In this document: positions 32,236 through 35,780 of the stretch, one piece after another
Layout: each line of letters starts with the position of its first letter
Position numbering within the stretch: position 1 is the first letter of the stretch
Assembly (NCBI GenBank): GCA_025352885.1
Contig: JANXRZ010000203.1
Location: forward strand, 1-35,780
From: Pseudomonadota bacterium
GTDB lineage: Bacteria > Pseudomonadota > Gammaproteobacteria > Burkholderiales > SG8-39
Length of the DNA stretch: 35,780 nt
Direction of reading: 5' to 3'
Translations under genes and position numbers: made by a program
The notes under the pieces: generated by a model
Told to the model about the DNA's origin: nothing
Databases searched by the model: none
Seen by the model: the letters and a program-made list of their open reading frames with translations, nothing else

Positions 32236-34620
32236 ATGCTGATCCCACAAAGCTGGCTGCGCTCATTTGTCGATTCCGGTCTCGAGACCGAGGCGCTCGC
32301 GCACCTGTTGACCATGTCGGGCCTCGAAGTGGAATCCTGTTCGCCGGTCGCGCCAGCTTTTACCGGCATCGTTGCCGCAGAAATCCTCACGGTCGAGAAG
32401 CACCCCAACGCGGACAAACTCTCCGTATGCAGCGTCAAGGCTGGCGAGGGCCCGCCCTTGCAGATAGTCTGCGGCGCGCCGAACGTGCGTGCGGGCATGA
32501 AGGCGCCGCTCGCGCTTGTGGGCGCAAAGCTCCCGGGCCTGGAAATCAAGGCTGCGAAAATGCGCGGCCTGGAGAGCCAGGGCATGTTGTGCTCGGCGCG
32601 CGAATTGGGCATGTCCGAGGACCACAGTGGGCTGCTTGAATTGCCGGCGTCCGCTCAGCCCGGAACGGATGTGCGCAAGGTACTCGACCTCGACGATGTA
32701 GTGTTCGACATCAAGCTCACGCCGAACAAGGCAGACTGCCTTTCGGTGCTCGGGGTCGCGCGTGAAGTGGCCGCGCTGACGCAATCGAAGCTCACGCCGC
32801 CGTCTATCGAACCGGTTGCGGCCCGCAACGACTCGAAACTGCCCTTCCGGATCACCGATGCGGAAGGGTGCGGAAGGTTTGCGGGACGCGTGATCCGCAA
32901 CGTGAATGCCAAGGCGCCCACGCCCGACTGGATGAAGCAGCGGCTTGAGAGGGCGGGCCAGCGATCCATCTCCGCGCTCGTCGACGTCACGAATTTCGTC
33001 ATGCTCGAAATGGGCCGGCCGTTGCATGTCTACGACCAGGACAAGCTTACCGGCGGCATCGATGTTCGCTGGGGCCGCAAGGGCGAGAAGATCAAGCTGC
33101 TGAACGAGCAGACGGTGGACGTGGATGAAACGGTCCTCTGCATCACCGACGGCTCGGGGGTGATCGGCCTGGGCGGCATCATGGGCGGTGATTCCACGAA
33201 AGCGGACCTTGAGACGAAGAACATCTTCCTCGAGTCGGCCTTCTTTTTCCCGGATGCAATCGCAGGACGCGCAAGGCGCTACAACTTTTCTTCGGACGCC
33301 TCGCATCGCTTCGAGCGGGGCGTGGACTTCAACAACAACGTGCCGGGCATCGAGCGGGCGACCCGGCTCGTGCTTGAGATCTGCGGCGGGGAGCCGGGAC
33401 CGACGATCGACCTCGTCGAGAAGCTTCCCGAGCGCAAGCCGGTGAAGCTGCGTGTTGCGCGCGCACAGAAAATCATCGGCGTGCCGGTCCCGGCCGGCGA
33501 GATGGCGGATATCTTTACGCGCCTCGGGTTGCCTTTTACGGGCGACGGGGAGGCGTTCGTCGTGACGCCGCCTTCGTATCGGTTCGACCTCCAGATCGAG
33601 GAAGATCTCATTGAGGAAGTGGCTCGCGTGTACGGGTTCGAGAAGATTCCCGCGCGTCCTCCGGCGGCCCCGGCGGCCATGCGTGCGGACTCCGAGTCCC
33701 ACCGCTCGTTGCATGCGATCCGCGCGCAGGTTGCCGCTCGCGACTACCAGGAAGTAGTCAACTTCACGTTCGTCGATCCGGCCTGGGAAGCGGACTTCGT
33801 CGGCAACGCCGCGCCGATCCGGTTGCTCAATCCGATCGCAAGCCACCAGTCGGCCATGCGCAGCACGCTGATCGGTGGTCTCGTAGAAAACATCCGTTAC
33901 AACATGGCGAGGAAGCAGACTCGCGTGCGTGTGTTCGAAATCGGCCGCGCTTTTTTGCGTGACGGTTTGGTAACCGACGGTGACTTCGCCGTGGCCGGAT
34001 TCGCCCAGCCCATGCGGCTTGCCGCCGCTGCTTGCGGGCCGGCAGAAGATGAGCAGTGGGGCCTGCCCGCCCGGCCGGTCGATTTTTTCGACCTCAAGGC
34101 CGACGTCGAAGCGCTGACCTGGCCGCGGTTCGCACGGTTCGAGGCCTCCCCTCATCCGGCCCTCCATCCGGGGCGGTCCGCGCGCGTGCTGCTGGACGGT
34201 AAGGCGGTCGGCTGGCTTGGCGAACTCCATCCCCGCTGGCAATCGAAATACGAACTCTCGTGTCCCGCGGTCGTATTCGAGCTTGACGCCGGAGCCCTCC
34301 GGGAGGTGCCGATCCCACGTCCGACGGAGCCCTCGCGCTTCCCGCCGGTGGTGCGCGACCTGGCGGTTCTGGTGGATGCCGGGTTGCAGGCCCAGGCGGT
34401 GCTGGACGCGCTGGAAGAGGGTAGGCCGGCCATCGTCCGCTCCGTCCGCCTGTTCGACTTATACCTTGGCAAAAGCCTGCCCGCAAACCGAAAAAGCCTT
34501 GCGTTCCGGATAGTTATGCAAGATACTCAAAAAACACTCACAGATGCCGAGGTCGATTCGGCCGTCGCTCGGATGGTCGAATTGCTGGGGGCGCGTTTTG
34601 GCGCAACCCTGCGTTCATAA
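32236..34620 (+). CDS. pheT: Phenylalanyl-tRNA synthetase beta subunit
   Basis: This is the 794-residue tRNA-binding and editing subunit. An N-terminal EMAP/OB-type tRNA-binding domain (about 40-150) contains [17 protein letters not shown] and [16 protein letters not shown]. The B3/B4 editing domain follows, with [20 protein letters not shown] and GGIMGG, then the B5 domain, the core-like domain with [16 protein letters not shown], and a C-terminal FDX-ACB domain near 700-794 ([13 protein letters not shown]). Length is normal for proteobacteria. It begins two bases after pheS, so coupling is likely. The A/T-rich end of the gene holds a promoter-like pair of hexamers upstream of ihfA. Confidence 0.97.
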   Translation: MLIPQSWLRSFVDSGLETEALAHLLTMSGLEVESCSPVAPAFTGIVAAEILTVEKHPNADKLSVCSVKAGEGPPLQIVCGAPNVRAGMKAPLALVGAKLPGLEIKAAKMRGLESQGMLCSARELGMSEDHSGLLELPASAQPGTDVRKVLDLDDVVFDIKLTPNKADCLSVLGVAREVAALTQSKLTPPSIEPVAARNDSKLPFRITDAEGCGRFAGRVIRNVNAKAPTPDWMKQRLERAGQRSISALVDVTNFVMLEMGRPLHVYDQDKLTGGIDVRWGRKGEKIKLLNEQTVDVDETVLCITDGSGVIGLGGIMGGDSTKADLETKNIFLESAFFFPDAIAGRARRYNFSSDASHRFERGVDFNNNVPGIERATRLVLEICGGEPGPTIDLVEKLPERKPVKLRVARAQKIIGVPVPAGEMADIFTRLGLPFTGDGEAFVVTPPSYRFDLQIEEDLIEEVARVYGFEKIPARPPAAPAAMRADSESHRSLHAIRAQVAARDYQEVVNFTFVDPAWEADFVGNAAPIRLLNPIASHQSAMRSTLIGGLVENIRYNMARKQTRVRVFEIGRAFLRDGLVTDGDFAVAGFAQPMRLAAAACGPAEDEQWGLPARPVDFFDLKADVEALTWPRFARFEASPHPALHPGRSARVLLDGKAVGWLGELHPRWQSKYELSCPAVVFELDAGALREVPIPRPTEPSRFPPVVRDLAVLVDAGLQAQAVLDALEEGRPAIVRSVRLFDLYLGKSLPANRKSLAFRIVMQDTQKTLTDAEVDSAVARMVELLGARFGATLRS
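34499..34527 (+). promoter_or_regulatory. Possible internal promoter in pheT for ihfA
   Basis: TTGCGT (34499-34504) and GATACT (34522-34527) are 17 bases apart in an A/T-rich dip near the end of pheT. In E. coli ihfA has its own promoter within the upstream gene, so this is plausible. Both hexamers are only partial matches (three and four of six). Confidence 0.35.
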
Positions 34621-34640
34621 AGAAGATTCAGGGAGCAGTG

Positions 34641-34958
34641 ATGACTTTGACCAAGGCCGAACTCGCCGACCTGCTTTTCGAGAAAGTGGGGCTCAACAAA
34701 CGCGAAGCCAAAGACATGGTCGAAGCCTTTTTCGAGGAAATTCGAGGCGCCCTTGAGCGGGGCGAAAGCGTCAAACTGTCGGGCTTTGGCAACTTCCAGC
34801 TGCGGGACAAGCCGCAGCGGCCCGGACGCAATCCGAAGACCGGAGAAGAGATCCCCATCAGTGCCCGCCGAGTCGTCACTTTTCACGCCAGCCAGAAGCT
34901 GAAGGCCATGGTCGAAAAGTCACGCGATGGCAATGGATCCGAACCGCAAGAAGGCTGA
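34641..34958 (+). CDS. ihfA: Integration host factor alpha subunit
   Basis: This 105-residue DNA-bending protein works as a heterodimer with IhfB. The N-terminal helical body is [20 protein letters not shown]. The DNA-binding beta arm contains [14 protein letters not shown], with Pro65 as the intercalating proline, and [11 protein letters not shown] ends the domain. The ATG at 34641 follows a GGGAG Shine-Dalgarno sequence; a GTG one codon earlier is less likely. It is 20 bases after pheT, as in most proteobacteria. Its last 32 bases overlap the next gene. Confidence 0.97.
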   Translation: MTLTKAELADLLFEKVGLNKREAKDMVEAFFEEIRGALERGESVKLSGFGNFQLRDKPQRPGRNPKTGEEIPISARRVVTFHASQKLKAMVEKSRDGNGSEPQEG

Positions 34959-35388
34959 CCTCCCGCCGATCCCGGCAAAGCGCTACTTCACGATCGGTGA
35001 AGTGAGCGAACTTTGCGGGGTGAAGCCGCATGTGCTGCGTTATTGGGAGCAGGAGTTCACGCAGCTGAAGCCCGTCAAGCGGCGCGGCAATCGGCGTTAC
35101 TACCAGCATCACGAAGTGCTCCTCATTCGTCGGATCCGCGAGCTCCTATACGAGGAAGGCTTCACCATCAGCGGCGCCCGCAATCGGCTTGACGACGTGT
35201 ACTCGCAGGGCCGCGAGGCTGCGCGCGCGGAGGCCGCGGAGCGCTCCGAGGCCAAGACCAACGGCAATGGCCGCGGCAAGGTCGATCTCGTGTTTCTGCG
35301 AAGGGAATTGCAGGAGATCGTCGATACGCTCGGCGAGAAGGCGCCTGGCGAGCCGGAAGAGCCGGCTAATGGCGCCGCCCTGCACTAA
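34927..35388 (+). CDS. MerR-family transcriptional regulator
   Basis: This is a 153-residue DNA-binding protein. The N-terminal winged-helix MerR domain is [25 protein letters not shown] (about 20-44), followed by [30 protein letters not shown]. After it comes an acidic/basic helical tail with no cysteine or obvious ligand-binding domain. This short MerR protein routinely follows ihfA in beta- and gammaproteobacteria; its target genes are not known to me. ATG at 34927 or 34933 can serve as start; both overlap the end of ihfA in another frame, so translation is probably coupled. The tRNA-Pro promoter begins 22 bases after the stop. Confidence 0.9.
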   Translation: MAMDPNRKKADLPPIPAKRYFTIGEVSELCGVKPHVLRYWEQEFTQLKPVKRRGNRRYYQHHEVLLIRRIRELLYEEGFTISGARNRLDDVYSQGREAARAEAAERSEAKTNGNGRGKVDLVFLRRELQEIVDTLGEKAPGEPEEPANGAALH

Positions 35389-35407
35389 AAGTCTGCGGGA
35401 CCCCCTC

Positions 35408-35416
35408 TGATATAAT
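35408..35416 (+). promoter_or_regulatory. Extended -10 promoter of tRNA-Pro
   Basis: TGA TATAAT is a perfect extended -10 ten bases before the tRNA. No strong -35 is seen at 17-base spacing, as expected for extended -10 promoters. The G/C-rich stretch CCGCGCCCTC that follows is typical of a stringent-type discriminator. Confidence 0.65.
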
Positions 35417-35425
35417 CCGCGCCCT

Positions 35426-35503
<78 letters not shown>

Positions 35504-35531
35504 TATATTCAATAAGTTATATCAGATGACG

Positions 35532-35555
35532 AAGCCGACGCAAGTCGGCTTTTTT
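35532..35555 (+). terminator. Rho-independent terminator of tRNA-Pro
   Basis: AAGCCGAC and GTCGGCTT form a perfect 8-bp stem around GCAA, followed by more T for a six-base T-run. It ends the tRNA-Pro transcript. Confidence 0.9.
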
Positions 35556-35558
35556 GTT

Positions 35559-35580
35559 TACGTGACACCCTACGTGACAC
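35559..35580. repeat. Direct repeat TACGTGACAC x2
   Basis: TACGTGACAC occurs at 35559-35568 and 35571-35580, separated by CC. It could be a regulator binding site or part of an element inserted beside the tRNA. Confidence 0.6.
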
Positions 35581-35780
35581 GTTGGCAATTCCTTGGGGTG
35601 GGTCCGGCGTTCGGGAGGAGCGCTCGGCGCTCGCCCGTTCGGCGTGCCGCGCCGCCCGATCTACGCTCGCCGGGCCGCAAGCCGCGCTCCGAGTGGTGGA
35701 GGGCGGGGGCTCATAGGGCGCGTGATGTTTGTACATCTGGCGTTCGCGTTCAGTGTGCGGCCGACCCAAGTGCGGAACCG
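35581..35780. other. No gene recognised up to the window edge
   Basis: In the last 200 bases I see no convincing coding region on either strand. A minus-strand open frame here runs through the terminator and has an Arg/Ser/Pro-rich shadow composition. The beginning of a neighbouring gene or element may lie beyond the edge. Confidence 0.5.

Noticed and set aside
32263..34242. Minus-strand open frame of 659 codons opposite pheT
   Set aside because: Shadow of pheT with no recognisable fold; the plus frame is unequivocal.
35509..35769. Minus-strand frame of 86 codons after tRNA-Pro
   Set aside because: It runs through the tRNA terminator and is Arg/Ser/Pro-rich without a domain; not supported as a gene.

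Overview
The window looks like a stretch of chromosome from a G+C-rich betaproteobacterium. The evidence is the gene order thrS-infC-rpmI-rplT-pheS-pheT-ihfA-merR-tRNA-Pro, the ppk/ppx/dgkA/sixA neighbourhood, monofunctional RelA, ComEC and PaaABCDE, all in betaproteobacterial-looking versions. Coding density is very high and no gap exceeds 300 bases. I see no insertion sequence, prophage, CRISPR array or defence island. The content is mostly core metabolism, so the less expected signals are in the regulatory spaces between genes.

Layout. 2-1006: 3' part of a Gly/Thr/Asn-rich, probably surface protein cut by the window edge. 1041-1526: exported DUF3124 protein. 1530-3121 (minus): DUF2062 membrane protein translationally coupled to a two-helix potassium channel with a TrkA-type domain. 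3196-5580: ComEC DNA-uptake channel. 5596-7552: alpha/beta hydrolase and two small envelope proteins, closed by a terminator. 7705-11368: complete paaABCDE operon (phenylacetyl-CoA epoxygenase), every junction overlapping or nearly so. 11435-16040: MarR regulator, NodT-type outer-membrane lipoprotein, EmrA adaptor and EmrB pump, behind a strong inverted repeat that overlaps the likely marR promoter. 16204-16830: ICMT/PEMT-like membrane methyltransferase. 16844-18984 (minus): EamA transporter, MtfA peptidase and flavodoxin-like protein. 19060-22780: RelA, a polytopic membrane protein and a YceI protein. 22880-25372 (minus): ppk-dgkA. 25505-27019: ppx, convergent with sixA (27038-27502, minus). 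27664 onward: tRNA-Val(GAC), thrS, infC, rpmI, rplT, pheS, pheT, ihfA, a MerR-family gene and tRNA-Pro(GGG).

How the parts fit. RelA (ppGpp synthesis), PPK and PPX (polyphosphate synthesis and hydrolysis) and the translation cluster form a growth-control and translation theme. PaaABCDE epoxidises phenylacetyl-CoA, but the downstream ring-opening and beta-oxidation genes are not here. MarR-NodT-EmrAB is a self-contained tripartite drug-efflux unit.

Regulatory observations most worth checking: (1) three genes (hydrolase, relA, ppx) have a -10-like hexamer exactly six G/C bases before an ATG with no Shine-Dalgarno sequence, which suggests leaderless mRNAs; (2) the thrS and pheS start codons lie 13 and 10 bases after terminator-like hairpins; (3) the infC-rpmI gap carries a tandem 33-bp hairpin duplication in the place where L20-type autocontrol acts in other bacteria; (4) a Pho-box-like direct repeat sits 11 bases upstream of the ppk -10. 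These are sequence readings and inference. None has been tested by a search or experiment.
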